NCBI GenBank assembly: GCA_946186505.1 | Contig: CAMHNI010000010.1 | Location: forward strand, 1 to 64,000 | DNA: 64,000 nucleotides | DNA from: an uncultured Prevotellaceae bacterium | GTDB taxonomy: Bacteria; Bacteroidota; Bacteroidia; Bacteroidales; Bacteroidaceae | Direction: 5' to 3' | Shown: positions 7,682-16,303 of the stretch, piece by piece | Layout: the number at the start of each line of letters is the position of its first letter | Position numbering within the stretch: position 1 is the stretch's first letter | The notes under the pieces: generated by a model | Seen by the model: only the letters and a program-made list of their open reading frames with translations | The model's database searches: none | What the model was told of the DNA's origin: nothing | Program-made: the position numbers and the translations under genes

Positions 7682-9343
7682 TCCGTTTTTAATGTATATC
7701 TGTCCCTTCTTAGTTGTGGTGGCACGACGGCCGGTGAGGGTGTAAACTGCCGAGGAAGCAGGAGCCGTGTGGAAAACAGGGCTGACGGCGGTGGGCTTGC
7801 GAGTGGCCTTCGTATCGACGGTGCATCCCCAGAAAGGACTGATGGTGGCAGGTTCCTCGGTACCGTCGGTGCGGATGAGGAAGGCACGGAGCACGTTGAT
7901 GGAGTAACTGCCGCTTTTGCAGTACTGCAGGGTGATGCGGTTGGATTTGGCTCCAAGTGTGTTGCGATTGAAGGTGACGGTAGCCGTAGCGGCCTGCGGG
8001 AACGAGACGTACTGTTCCTTGCCGTCGGACTCGCCATAGACTTTGACGCTCAGGTATCCGTTAGTGGGAATACTGCCCAACTCGACCCTAACAGCGCTGT
8101 AGTCGTTGAGGCTGATGCTGTGGCCGCAGAGGTTCAGCTCCTGCCACTGTCCGTTATAGTTCACGGTGTAGGTGATATCGTAGTCATCGTTGGTCAACAG
8201 CTGAGGTGTGTAGCCGTCGCCGTGATAGGCCTTGAGGATGGTGCGTGCCAGATCGGGCTGGGTGAAGGCTGGCAGTGAGCGTGAGGAGCCATCAGAAATA
8301 CCCATCCACCAGAAAGTACCGAAACCGTATTGCACGGCCTTTTTGACGAAATAGTCGGCGAAGTCGAGTACGTTTTGCCGGCGCACGTTGTAGTCGTCTT
8401 CGTTGTTGTTCGCTGTTCCCCATTCGCCAATGATGACGGGTGCGCCCTTGGCGGCAAGATGGGTTTTGAGGGCACTGAACATATCGTTGACCTCATTTTT
8501 GGCATTGGCGAGGTTGTTGACGCTGACATAGCAGTGTACCTGAAAGGCGATGTGCCCCTGCTCGCTGTCATTGGGCAGTTTCATCTGTTTGAGAGGGTCT
8601 TTCAAGTGGCTGTTCCACGTACCGCTACCGCTACAGGCGCCGTAGGTGTTGACCACGAGGTTGCGGTGGGCGTTGTTGCCACCTGTGGAGCGAACGGTAG
8701 TGACAAAACTCTGGGCATAGCTGTTGATGGCGTTATAGGCATCGGTGGCATCGGCAGCAACGTAACTGCCAGGGGCGGCAAAGGAGGCGAAGCACCAGGA
8801 GTTGTACTTGTCGAGCATCTCGTTGTAGCTCTCAAAGAGCAGCTGCTGGCCGTAGTCGCGGAACTCCTCGGCTATCTGGCGCCACAACAGTTCGTAGCGT
8901 GTGCGGTTGCGGTTGTAGTCGGCCATGCTGGCATGCAACCACTGCGAACCGTCGCCAGTGTCGTGGTGGACGTTGAGCAGACAATAGAGGCCGGCGTTGA
9001 TGACGTAGTCAACCACTTCGTGTACGCGCTTCATCCATGCGGGGTCAACATTGCCATCATTATCCATATGCGGGTACCACGTCACGGGTACGCGGATGGC
9101 CCCGAAACCAGCCTGCCGCATCATGTCCATCAGTTCGGGCTTAGTGACGGGCTGTCCCCACATGGTTTCTGACCTGACGATGTCAGGACAAGGCTGTCCG
9201 TTGTTAGCATCGAGGGTATTGCCTAAGTTCCAGCCCACGCCCATGTTTCCGACGGCCTCGGCTGCCGTTTCGAATGACTGTGCCTGCGTGGTCACGAAAA
9301 AGAACAATGCCGTGACTAATGTAAAAAGTCGTTTGTTCATCAT
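7664..9343 (-). CDS. Secreted GH5 endoglucanase-like enzyme with C-terminal tail
   Basis: Glycoside hydrolase family 5, probably cutting beta-1,4-glucans or mixed-linkage glucan or mannan. Signal peptide (residues 1-21), then the catalytic domain opening with GVGWNLGNTLDA, typical of subfamily 4. The acid/base is Glu175 (SYNEMLD) and the nucleophile Glu307 (IIGEWGT). After residue ~375 comes a beta-rich region of unknown type. The last ~25 residues (YTLTGRRATT...GQIYIKNGKKVLK) match the tail found on three other proteins in this window and suggest type IX export. It lies within the arginine/proline gene run, divergent from proC. Confidence 0.9.
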   Translation of the reverse strand: MMNKRLFTLVTALFFFVTTQAQSFETAAEAVGNMGVGWNLGNTLDANNGQPCPDIVRSETMWGQPVTKPELMDMMRQAGFGAIRVPVTWYPHMDNDGNVDPAWMKRVHEVVDYVINAGLYCLLNVHHDTGDGSQWLHASMADYNRNRTRYELLWRQIAEEFRDYGQQLLFESYNEMLDKYNSWCFASFAAPGSYVAADATDAYNAINSYAQSFVTTVRSTGGNNAHRNLVVNTYGACSGSGTWNSHLKDPLKQMKLPNDSEQGHIAFQVHCYVSVNNLANAKNEVNDMFSALKTHLAAKGAPVIIGEWGTANNNEDDYNVRRQNVLDFADYFVKKAVQYGFGTFWWMGISDGSSRSLPAFTQPDLARTILKAYHGDGYTPQLLTNDDYDITYTVNYNGQWQELNLCGHSISLNDYSAVRVELGSIPTNGYLSVKVYGESDGKEQYVSFPQAATATVTFNRNTLGAKSNRITLQYCKSGSYSINVLRAFLIRTDGTEEPATISPFWGCTVDTKATRKPTAVSPVFHTAPASSAVYTLTGRRATTTKKGQIYIKNGKKVLK

Positions 9344-9388
9344 ATAGGTTAATAACTAAGTTAATAATTATCAGTGAAATCTTGGTTG

Positions 9389-9396
9389 CAAAGGTA
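9389..9396 (-). promoter_or_regulatory. -7 box for the GH5 gene
   Basis: TACCTTTG on the minus strand, 45 nt upstream of the start codon and back to back with the proC promoter. No standard -33 TTTG is seen. Confidence 0.65.
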
Positions 9397-9438
9397 ACAA
9401 AAATTTGCGATACAATGCGTTCTTTTTGCCAACTATTC

Positions 9439-9469
9439 TTTGCGAAGTCGGAAAAAATGAGTACTTTTG
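9439..9469 (+). promoter_or_regulatory. Complete Bacteroidota promoter for proC
   Basis: TTTG at 9439-9442, 19 nt, then TACTTTTG at 9462-9469: an exact match to the TTTG-N19-TAnnTTTG layout. The ATG lies 33 nt downstream. Confidence 0.85.
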
Positions 9470-9502
9470 CACCGCAAGAACAAAGATTATCAATAATTGT
9501 AT

Positions 9503-10282
9503 ATGAAGATAGCAATGATAGGCGCTGGTGCCATGGGTGGCGCCACCGTCGAAGGCCTCATCAAGGGCCAGATGTTCAAAAACGAAGATATCACCGTCAG
9601 CGACCCGTCTGCGGCTGTGCTTGACAAGTTTGAGAATATGGGGGTCTGCGTGACGACCGACAACAAACTGGCCGCCGAGACGGCCGATGTGGTGTGCGTT
9701 GTCGTTAAGCCGTGGCTCGTGGAGCGCGTGCTGAAGGACATCAAGCCTGAGCTGGATCCGAAGAAGCAGATATTGATTGTGATTGCCGCTGGCGTGAAGT
9801 CTGCCAATATCCAGGAGTGGTTAGGTGAACAGTGCCCGCCGCTGTTCTTGGTTATTCCGAATATCGCGATTGCCGAGATGGCTTCGATGACGTTCGTCGT
9901 TCCTGTGACGGGGGAACCGTCACACACACTGCTGGTGGAGCAGATGTTCGGCGAGATGGGCGAGACGCTGATTACCGACGAGGCGCACTTGGCGGCTGGT
10001 ACGACACTGGCCTCCTGCGGTATTGCCTACGCCATGCGATATATCCGTGCTGCCTCTGAGGGCGGTGTGGAGCTGGGCTTCAAGGCCGACGATGCGAAGA
10101 AGATTGTGATGCAGACCATGAAGGGCGCCGTGGAGCTGTTGCAAGCTACCGGCCTGCATCCCGAGGCTGCCATCGACTTGGTGACTACGCCTGGCGGTGT
10201 GACTATCAAGGGGCTGAACGAAATGGAGCACGCTGGATTTACCTCAGCCGTCATCCGCGGCTTAAAAGCTGGCGCAAAATAA
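9503..10282 (+). CDS. proC: Pyrroline-5-carboxylate reductase
   Basis: Last step of proline synthesis, reducing pyrroline-5-carboxylate with NAD(P)H. The protein opens with the Rossmann motif MKIAMIGAGAMGGA and has the C-terminal family signature around TTPGGVTIKGLNEME. 259 residues from the ATG at 9503; a TTG six bases upstream is in frame, but the ATG gives the usual start. First gene of a run with XRE-cupin, acyl-CoA ligase and proB. Confidence 0.95.
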   Translation: MKIAMIGAGAMGGATVEGLIKGQMFKNEDITVSDPSAAVLDKFENMGVCVTTDNKLAAETADVVCVVVKPWLVERVLKDIKPELDPKKQILIVIAAGVKSANIQEWLGEQCPPLFLVIPNIAIAEMASMTFVVPVTGEPSHTLLVEQMFGEMGETLITDEAHLAAGTTLASCGIAYAMRYIRAASEGGVELGFKADDAKKIVMQTMKGAVELLQATGLHPEAAIDLVTTPGGVTIKGLNEMEHAGFTSAVIRGLKAGAK

Positions 10283-10283
10283 A

Positions 10284-10365
10284 ACGACAACAAAGACAAC
10301 AAGGACAACAAACTTCCATTTTCATCACGATGAGAATAAGTTGTTGTAGTTGTCCAAATTGTCGT
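10284..10365. repeat. Imperfect inverted repeat with a 9-nt tandem repeat
   Basis: The left arm holds three 9-nt units, GACAACAAA, GACAACAAG, GACAACAAA (10286-10312). The right arm at 10338-10365 reads AAGTTGTTGTAGTTGTCC and on to GTCGT, roughly its complement. Transcribed between proC and the XRE-cupin gene, it could form a long A/U-rich hairpin. Confidence 0.6.
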
Positions 10366-10379
10366 AAATAAAAACATAT

Positions 10380-10937
10380 ATGGACGAACAACTGAAGCAA
10401 ATTGGTGAGCGGCTGCGCGGACTACGCGACGTGCTCGACATTCCGGTGAGCGAGATGGCTGAGACCATCGGCATCGACCCGGAGAAGTATGAGAAGATTG
10501 AGAATGGTGAACTGGACATCACCATCTCGAACCTGATGAAGATAGCCCACAAGTACGGCGTTTCGACAGAGGAGCTTATCTTCGCTGAGTCGCCGCACAT
10601 GAAGTCATACTACGTGACGCGTAAGGGGCAGGGCATGTCCATCGAGCGCACGAAGGCTTATAAATACCAGTCGCTCGTGGGCGGCTTTGTGGGTCACAAG
10701 GCCGACGTCTTTATCGTGACTGTTGAGCCGAAGCCTGACGTACATACCATTTATAAGAACTCGCACCCAGGTCAGGAGTTCAACCTCGTCTTGGAAGGCA
10801 AGATGGAGCTGTATATCGGCGGCAAGACAATCATCCTGGAAGAGGGCGACAGCATTTATTTCGACTCCACCAAGCCCCACGGTATGCTCGCCGTTGGCGA
10901 CAAAGCCGTGAAATTCTTAGCATTTACAGTAGAATAA
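10380..10937 (+). CDS. XRE-family regulator with a C-terminal cupin domain
   Basis: 185 residues. An XRE-type helix-turn-helix occupies residues ~5-65 (RLRGLRDVLDIPVSEMAE, ISNLMKIAHKYGVS). A cupin barrel occupies ~105-183, with the HPGQEFN, EGDSIYFDS and PHGMLAV strands. Such proteins sense a small ligand through the cupin and control nearby genes. The acyl-CoA ligase begins 9 bp downstream, so that ligase, or its substrate, is the likely target or ligand; this is inference from position. Confidence 0.85.
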   Translation: MDEQLKQIGERLRGLRDVLDIPVSEMAETIGIDPEKYEKIENGELDITISNLMKIAHKYGVSTEELIFAESPHMKSYYVTRKGQGMSIERTKAYKYQSLVGGFVGHKADVFIVTVEPKPDVHTIYKNSHPGQEFNLVLEGKMELYIGGKTIILEEGDSIYFDSTKPHGMLAVGDKAVKFLAFTVE

Positions 10938-10946
10938 AACTAAACT

Positions 10947-12611
10947 ATGGTAGAAAGATTTTTGAAGCAGACGACGTTTACGTCTGTAGAGGATTACAAC
11001 AAGAACCTGGAGTTCATCATCCCCGAGAACTTCAACTTCGCCTACGACGTGATGGACGTCTGGGCCGAGGAGAAGCCCGAGGGACTGGCCATCCTGTGGA
11101 CCAACGACCAGGGCGAGGAGATACGCACGACATTCGCAGAACTGAAGGAGCAGACCGACCAGGCCGCCTCCTACCTGATGTCGCTCGGCATCGGCAAGAA
11201 CGACCCCGTGATGCTGATTCTGAAGCGCCGCTACGAGTGGTGGGTCATTATGCTGGCCCTGTGCAAGATTGGCGCCATTGTCATCCCCGCCACCCACATG
11301 CTGACGAAGAAAGACATTATTTATAGAAATACCCGTGCCTCGGTGAAAGCTATCATCTGTGTGGACGATGCTTACGTCACCAGCCAGATACAACTGGCAA
11401 TGCCTGAGAGCCCCACGGTGAAGCAATACATCACCGTAACGGATCACGGCAAGCCCATCCCCGAAGGATTCCGCGACTGGCAGAGCGAGTGGAAGCAAGC
11501 TCCGAAGTTCGTGCGTCCCGCCTTTGTCAACGAGAACGATGATACGATGCTGATGTACTTTACTTCAGGTACCAGTGGCGAGCCGAAGATGGTGGCTCAC
11601 GACTACCTCTATGCTATGGGGCACCTGACGACGGGCGTCTTCTGGCACAACCTGCACGAGGGTTCGCTCCATCTTACCGTTGCCGATACGGGTTGGGGAA
11701 AGGCCGTCTGGGGTAAGTTCTACGGACAATGGTTTGCCGGAGCTACGGTATTTGTGTTCGACCACGAGAAGTTCAACGCCGACACCCTGCTGCGCCAAAT
11801 AGAGAAGTACCACGTGACCTCGTTCTGCGCGCCTCCGACCATCTACCGCTTCATGATTCGCGAAGACCTGTCGAAGTACGACCTGTCGAGCCTCGAATAC
11901 TGCTGCACAGCCGGCGAGGCTCTGAACCCCGCCGTCTTCGACAAGCTGAAGGAGAAGACTGGCCTCACCATTATGGAAGGCTTCGGACAGACGGAGACCA
12001 CGATGACCCTCGGCACCTTCCCCTGGATGACGCCGAAACCCGGTTCGATGGGAATGCCCAACGCACAATACAACATCGACCTTATCCGTGCCGACGGCAC
12101 CTCGTGCGAGGACGGTGAGAAGGGAGAGATCGTTGTCCGCGTGGGCGACCGCAAGCCCATCGGCCTGTTCAAGTACTATTACCGCGACGAGGAACTGACC
12201 CGCGAGGCCTGGCATGACGGACTTTACCATACTGGCGATATGGCCTGGCGTGACGAGGACGGCTACTACTGGTTCGAGGGCCGCATTGATGACGTCATCA
12301 AGTCCAGCGGCTACCGTATCGGCCCGTTCGAGGTGGAGAGTGCTCTGATGACTCACCCCGCCGTGGTAGAGTGTGCCATCACTGGCGTTCCCGACGACAT
12401 TCGCGGCATGGTGGTCAAAGCCACCGTCGTACTCGGCAAGGAGTGGAAGGACAAGGCCGGCGAGGATCTCGTCAAGGAACTGCAGCAGCACGTCAAGAAA
12501 GTGACGGCACCGTATAAGTATCCGCGCATCGTGGAATTTGTCGATGAACTACCGAAGACCATCAGCGGCAAGATACGCCGAGTGGAAATCAGACGAAAGG
12601 ATGCCAAATGA
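10947..12611 (+). CDS. AMP-forming acyl-CoA synthetase
   Basis: ANL-superfamily ligase that activates a carboxylic acid with ATP and joins it to CoA; 554 residues. Motifs in order: the phosphate loop YFTSGTSGEPKMV near residue 205, EGFGQTETT, the YHTGDMAW hinge region, and PKTISGKIRR with the C-terminal catalytic lysine. Overall it looks like medium-chain or acetyl-type synthetases, but the acid cannot be told from sequence. Stop and proB start overlap by 4 bp (ATGA), so the two are translationally coupled. Confidence 0.88.
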   Translation: MVERFLKQTTFTSVEDYNKNLEFIIPENFNFAYDVMDVWAEEKPEGLAILWTNDQGEEIRTTFAELKEQTDQAASYLMSLGIGKNDPVMLILKRRYEWWVIMLALCKIGAIVIPATHMLTKKDIIYRNTRASVKAIICVDDAYVTSQIQLAMPESPTVKQYITVTDHGKPIPEGFRDWQSEWKQAPKFVRPAFVNENDDTMLMYFTSGTSGEPKMVAHDYLYAMGHLTTGVFWHNLHEGSLHLTVADTGWGKAVWGKFYGQWFAGATVFVFDHEKFNADTLLRQIEKYHVTSFCAPPTIYRFMIREDLSKYDLSSLEYCCTAGEALNPAVFDKLKEKTGLTIMEGFGQTETTMTLGTFPWMTPKPGSMGMPNAQYNIDLIRADGTSCEDGEKGEIVVRVGDRKPIGLFKYYYRDEELTREAWHDGLYHTGDMAWRDEDGYYWFEGRIDDVIKSSGYRIGPFEVESALMTHPAVVECAITGVPDDIRGMVVKATVVLGKEWKDKAGEDLVKELQQHVKKVTAPYKYPRIVEFVDELPKTISGKIRRVEIRRKDAK

Positions 12612-13387
12612 AGCGCAGGATTGTCATCAAAGTAGGCTCTAACGTGCTGACACGACCAGACGGCAAGCTTGACGTGACACGCATGTCGGCACTGGTTGAC
12701 CAGATAGCATGGTTACGCCGCGAAAACTACGAAGTGATACTCGTCTCGTCGGGTGCCGTGGCCTGCGGTCGGCGGGAACTAACGGTTGACCACTCTCTGG
12801 ACTCCGTGGAACAGCGCCAGCTGTTCTCGGCAGTGGGCCAAGTGAAGCTCGTAGGATTGTACTACGACCTCTTCCGTGAGTTCGGCATCCATGTGGGCCA
12901 GGTGCTGACGATGAAGGAGAACTTCCAGCCCGGCGAACAATACCGCAACCAGCAGGCCTGTATGACGGTGATGCTGGAAAACGATGTACTGCCCATTGTC
13001 AACGAGAACGACACGGTGAGCGTCACCGAGCTGATGTTCACTGATAATGACGAGCTGAGCGGACTCATCGCCCAAATGATGCAGGCCGATACCCTCATCC
13101 TGCTATCCAACATCGACGGCATTTACGACGGTCATCCTGATAACCCGTCATCGCGCATTATTCCGACCGTAGAACCTGGCACAGATCTCTCACAATATAT
13201 CAAGGAAGAGAAGAGTGCTTTCGGGCGCGGCGGCATGCACTCAAAATACACCACCGCACAGAAAGTGCAGCAGGCCGGCATCCGCGTCATCATCGCCAAC
13301 GGCGAACGCGATGACATCCTTATCGACTTGATGAGACAGCCCACGACAGTCCCACATACTGCGTTCATCCCAGCTCCGAAAGCATAG
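12608..13387 (+). CDS. proB: Glutamate 5-kinase, kinase domain only
   Basis: First step of proline synthesis, phosphorylating glutamate. The amino-acid kinase fold is clear: RIVIKVGSNVLTRPDG, VSSGAVACG, VNENDTVS and GRGGMHSKYTTAQKVQQAG. The length of 259 residues matches the short form without the C-terminal PUA domain found in E. coli ProB. It overlaps the acyl-CoA ligase by 4 bp. proA is not in the window. Confidence 0.93.
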   Translation: MKRRIVIKVGSNVLTRPDGKLDVTRMSALVDQIAWLRRENYEVILVSSGAVACGRRELTVDHSLDSVEQRQLFSAVGQVKLVGLYYDLFREFGIHVGQVLTMKENFQPGEQYRNQQACMTVMLENDVLPIVNENDTVSVTELMFTDNDELSGLIAQMMQADTLILLSNIDGIYDGHPDNPSSRIIPTVEPGTDLSQYIKEEKSAFGRGGMHSKYTTAQKVQQAGIRVIIANGERDDILIDLMRQPTTVPHTAFIPAPKA

Positions 13388-13391
13388 CTGG

Positions 13392-14069
13392 TTACCTCTC
13401 TGGTTTTTTCACGCGAAAAGCGCGTTCGATGACACCGTCGTAAGTACGGATAGAAAGACGCAACGAATCTACCTCTAACCCCTGAAGGGGGATGCTAAGG
13501 TAGGTTCGTTGCGAATAGTATTCAGGTTCATCACCCTGACGGTGATTCAGCAACAGGTGTGCCGTCGTCGTACTGTCGGCATTGAGGGTGACACCGCTGA
13601 GGAGCACACCCACCGACTGCGGTTTGGCATCCTTGTCAACGGCCCCCGTCATTAGGACCAGTCCCAGGTTCAAGTACTTCTTGCTGCCGCTCAGCCAAGC
13701 TGTCTCCACGCCCACGGGATCAGGTTTCCAGTTAATGACTGCCGCAGAGTCCTGTTTAAAGGAAAGCGTAGAAACACGAGCCAGGCTCAACGCCTCGGTC
13801 TGGCCGTCCTTATAATTATAGAACAAGACGGCACGGTAAACCGTGTCCGGACGTTGTATCCATTTCGCAGCATAGGGCGGTGTCAGCTGTAGCTTCACGC
13901 CATCGTCTGTCACCACGTAATCAACCTGTTTGTCATTGTCAACGAATGCCTCGACAAAGTCAGCCCGCAGATAGGAATACTGGCCATCACCCTTATCATA
14001 GAAATCCTGTTCACAGGCAGCAAGAAAAGCCAGAAGGAAAACGGGGAAATACAGGAGTCTTCTCTTCAT
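13392..14069 (-). CDS. NigD-like lipoprotein
   Basis: 225-residue lipoprotein (lipobox LAFLAAC, Cys19). The region DYVVTDDGVKLQLTPP to YRAVLFYNYKDG resembles the N-terminal beta-barrel of the Bacteroidota NigD-like family, whose role is unknown. Last gene of the minus-strand PASTA-RluD-ddl-acyltransferase run, overlapping the acyltransferase by 4 bp. Codons for LSIPLQGLEV near residue 193 coincide with a diverged palindromic repeat at 13471-13505. The family call is tentative. Confidence 0.55.
   Translation of the reverse strand: MKRRLLYFPVFLLAFLAACEQDFYDKGDGQYSYLRADFVEAFVDNDKQVDYVVTDDGVKLQLTPPYAAKWIQRPDTVYRAVLFYNYKDGQTEALSLARVSTLSFKQDSAAVINWKPDPVGVETAWLSGSKKYLNLGLVLMTGAVDKDAKPQSVGVLLSGVTLNADSTTTAHLLLNHRQGDEPEYYSQRTYLSIPLQGLEVDSLRLSIRTYDGVIERAFRVKKPER
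13471..13505. repeat. Possible diverged copy of the palindromic repeat
   Basis: On the minus strand, AGCATCCCCCTTCAGGGG then TTAGAGGTAG aligns with the argC repeat (AGCATCCCTCCCTTCGGGAG then GGCTTGGGTAG). It has a hairpin core CCCC-ttca-GGGG and lies in frame in the NigD-like gene. Confidence 0.4.
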
Positions 14070-15280
14070 GCTGACAAATAGTTTTTCAGGGGGTTAGCAT
14101 ACATTGTCAGGATGCACTCACGGAGGAACGCATCATCCCTGTCGGGAATCGTAATCTTTTCCAGCTGACACTGAAGGTAATCGCAGAAGTCATGCTCCTC
14201 ACCAATTGTGTAATGGTCAGAATTGTCACGGTTCCCCGACAGCAAGTCAGCAGCAATGTAGTTATTGGGATAGAGCTGATAACCGCGATGGATCTCACGG
14301 TCCATTCGTCGGCTCATCTCCGCAAAGAACTCCTGTTTGGGCAGGTCGGCAAGTTCGTCTATCCATGTGTTAACCGGTGCAGCAGCCCTATAGACGACCC
14401 TGCCTTTGTAACCGAGGATACCCGTCTTCATGTTGTCGAGGTCGTCCTGCCGGCTTTTCTTGAACTGCGGGTTGTCACGCTTCAGCTGCATCTCCTGTGC
14501 TTTCAAGTAGTCACAGGGATCGTATTCGTAGCTGATGGTCAGGGGTACGATATTCAGGTCGCGTAACTGACCGGGAAGTGAATCGACACGGTCAGACATC
14601 CCCATGGCGAGCATCTTGAGAACGGCCTCCTGGGTGCGGTCGCTGCTATCCTTGGCACGGCCTTCGCGCTGGGCTATCCAGATGTTCTCCTTCTTCCGGG
14701 TGACAGCATAATGGATGTACTGGCTCATAAGCTGACTGGCCTGCAGTGTCTCTCTCATCGAAAGTCCCCGGCGCACGGTGAACGCCTTGTTCATACGCAC
14801 AAGCCGTTTAATCCAGGGATAGATGAGCAGGTTGTCGCCGATGCCTATCTCGACCGTCGTGGGATAACCGCACTTGATGAGCAAGACATCAAGGAAGGCA
14901 GAGTCGAGTACGATGTCGCGGTGATTGGAGACAAAAGTATAACGAGCGTCACGTGCACTATTAGCCCCACGAGTCCCACTGGACCTATGCGCCCCACCGC
15001 CCGACGTAAGCGCCTCGTCATCAAAGAAACAGCCTTTGGTACACTTGTAGATGACAAACTGCACCACAGGCTTCATAAAGCGTTTCTGGAAGTCGAGCGG
15101 TGTCTTCACCCCCTTGAAAGCCAAACGCAACAAACCGTTACGGACAGACTTCGGCAACCACGGCACCAGTCCCTTTATGACAACATTGAACTGGCGGTCG
15201 TTGAGCAAATCCTCGAAAGCCTGCCGCATCTCCTCCGGCTCGTAAGGACGAATCTCGTCAAACTGTTTGGGAATCTTCAT
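14066..15280 (-). CDS. PlsC-like phospholipid/glycerol acyltransferase
   Basis: 404-residue acyltransferase. The catalytic HxxxxD motif is FVSNHRDIVLDSAF, and IWIAQREGRAKDS is the second conserved block with EGR. It probably acylates a glycerolipid or a similar lipid in the inner membrane. Just before the HxxxxD motif lies a low-complexity stretch, TSGGGAHRSSGTRGANSARD, encoded by degenerate TGGGRC-type repeats and looking like an insertion into a surface loop. Start 3 bp after the ddl stop; end overlaps the NigD-like gene by 4 bp. Confidence 0.83.
   Translation of the reverse strand: MKIPKQFDEIRPYEPEEMRQAFEDLLNDRQFNVVIKGLVPWLPKSVRNGLLRLAFKGVKTPLDFQKRFMKPVVQFVIYKCTKGCFFDDEALTSGGGAHRSSGTRGANSARDARYTFVSNHRDIVLDSAFLDVLLIKCGYPTTVEIGIGDNLLIYPWIKRLVRMNKAFTVRRGLSMRETLQASQLMSQYIHYAVTRKKENIWIAQREGRAKDSSDRTQEAVLKMLAMGMSDRVDSLPGQLRDLNIVPLTISYEYDPCDYLKAQEMQLKRDNPQFKKSRQDDLDNMKTGILGYKGRVVYRAAAPVNTWIDELADLPKQEFFAEMSRRMDREIHRGYQLYPNNYIAADLLSGNRDNSDHYTIGEEHDFCDYLQCQLEKITIPDRDDAFLRECILTMYANPLKNYLSA
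14958..14998. repeat. Degenerate TGGGRC-type repeat inside the acyltransferase gene
   Basis: On the minus strand three related units appear: TGGGGCGCATAGGTCC, TGGGACTCG and TGGGGCTAATAG. Translated in frame as GAHRSSGTRGANS. It does not look like the neighbouring conserved codons. Confidence 0.55.
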
Positions 15281-15283
15281 TGT

Positions 15284-16276
15284 CTAAGAAAACTGGTTTT
15301 CAACGATGTCGCTCAGCACATCAGCCATGGACAGTCCTGCGGCACGCACCTGCTGGGGAATAAAGCTGGTGGCAGTCATACCTGGTGTGGTGTTCACTTC
15401 GAGCATTGAGATTTTCCCCTCTGGCGAGATGATGTAGTCAATACGGATGATGCCATTACAGTGCAGGATATCGTAGATATGGCTGGTAATCTTCCCCACA
15501 CGCTCGGCAATCTCGGGACTAATACGTGCCGGCGTTATCTCCTGTACCTGACCGTTGTACTTGGCGTCGTAGTCGAAGAACTCATTACTGGTGACAACCT
15601 CGGTAATGGGGAAGAGCACCGACTTCTGACGTGTTTTATAACACCCCTGCGTAATCTCAGTACCCTCAAGGAAGCTCTCGACCATCACCTCTGGACTCTC
15701 CATCATCGCCTTGCGGATGGCAGGTGCCAGCTGGTCGGCATTCTTCACCTTGGTCACACCGAAGCTGGAGCCATCGGCGGCGGGCTTCACGAAACATGGC
15801 ATGCCGATGCGCTCCTCTATCTCGTCATCACTGACCAGTTCCTCATAACCCTTACGGATGAGCAGTGACTCAGCCACGCTGATGCCATAGCCACGCAGGT
15901 ACTGGTTGAGTACGAACTTGTCGAAGGTCATGGCCTCGACAAGCACGCCGCTTGTAGAATAAGGCAGTCCGATGAGGTCGAAGTAGCCCTGCAGGAGTCC
16001 GTTCTCGCCGGGGGTGCCGTGGATGGTGATATAGGCATAGTCGAACAACTGTGCCTTGCCGTCCTCGATGAACGAGAAGTCGTTGCGGTCAATTCTGGCC
16101 GTCAGTCCGCCAGGCAGTTCGACATGCCAGTCCTGGCCCTTGATATCAACGATATAGACGTTATAGCGTTCCTTGTCGAAAAAGGAATAAAGTCCTTGTG
16201 CCGAGCGCAGCGAGACATCGTGCTCGGAGGAGTCACCACCGCAAACGATGGCAATGTTTCTCTTCAAATTCTTCAT
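15284..16276 (-). CDS. ddl: D-alanine--D-alanine ligase
   Basis: Makes the D-Ala-D-Ala end of the peptidoglycan stem peptide in the cytoplasm. ATP-grasp enzyme of 330 residues with NIAIVCGGDSSEHDVS at the N-terminus, PCFVKPAADGSSFGV for ATP binding, and IIRIDYIISPEGKISMLEVNTTPGMT for metal binding. Its place between a PASTA protein and pseudouridine synthase gene and an acyltransferase gene groups envelope functions in one minus-strand operon. Confidence 0.96.
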   Translation of the reverse strand: MKNLKRNIAIVCGGDSSEHDVSLRSAQGLYSFFDKERYNVYIVDIKGQDWHVELPGGLTARIDRNDFSFIEDGKAQLFDYAYITIHGTPGENGLLQGYFDLIGLPYSTSGVLVEAMTFDKFVLNQYLRGYGISVAESLLIRKGYEELVSDDEIEERIGMPCFVKPAADGSSFGVTKVKNADQLAPAIRKAMMESPEVMVESFLEGTEITQGCYKTRQKSVLFPITEVVTSNEFFDYDAKYNGQVQEITPARISPEIAERVGKITSHIYDILHCNGIIRIDYIISPEGKISMLEVNTTPGMTATSFIPQQVRAAGLSMADVLSDIVENQFS

Positions 16277-16303
16277 CTTATCTTTTTTAGCTATATTACA
16301 ATA

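Noticed and set aside
8330..9172. A 280-codon open frame antisense to the GH5 gene
   Set aside because: The GH5 frame has catalytic motifs; the antisense frame has no recognisable feature or start context.
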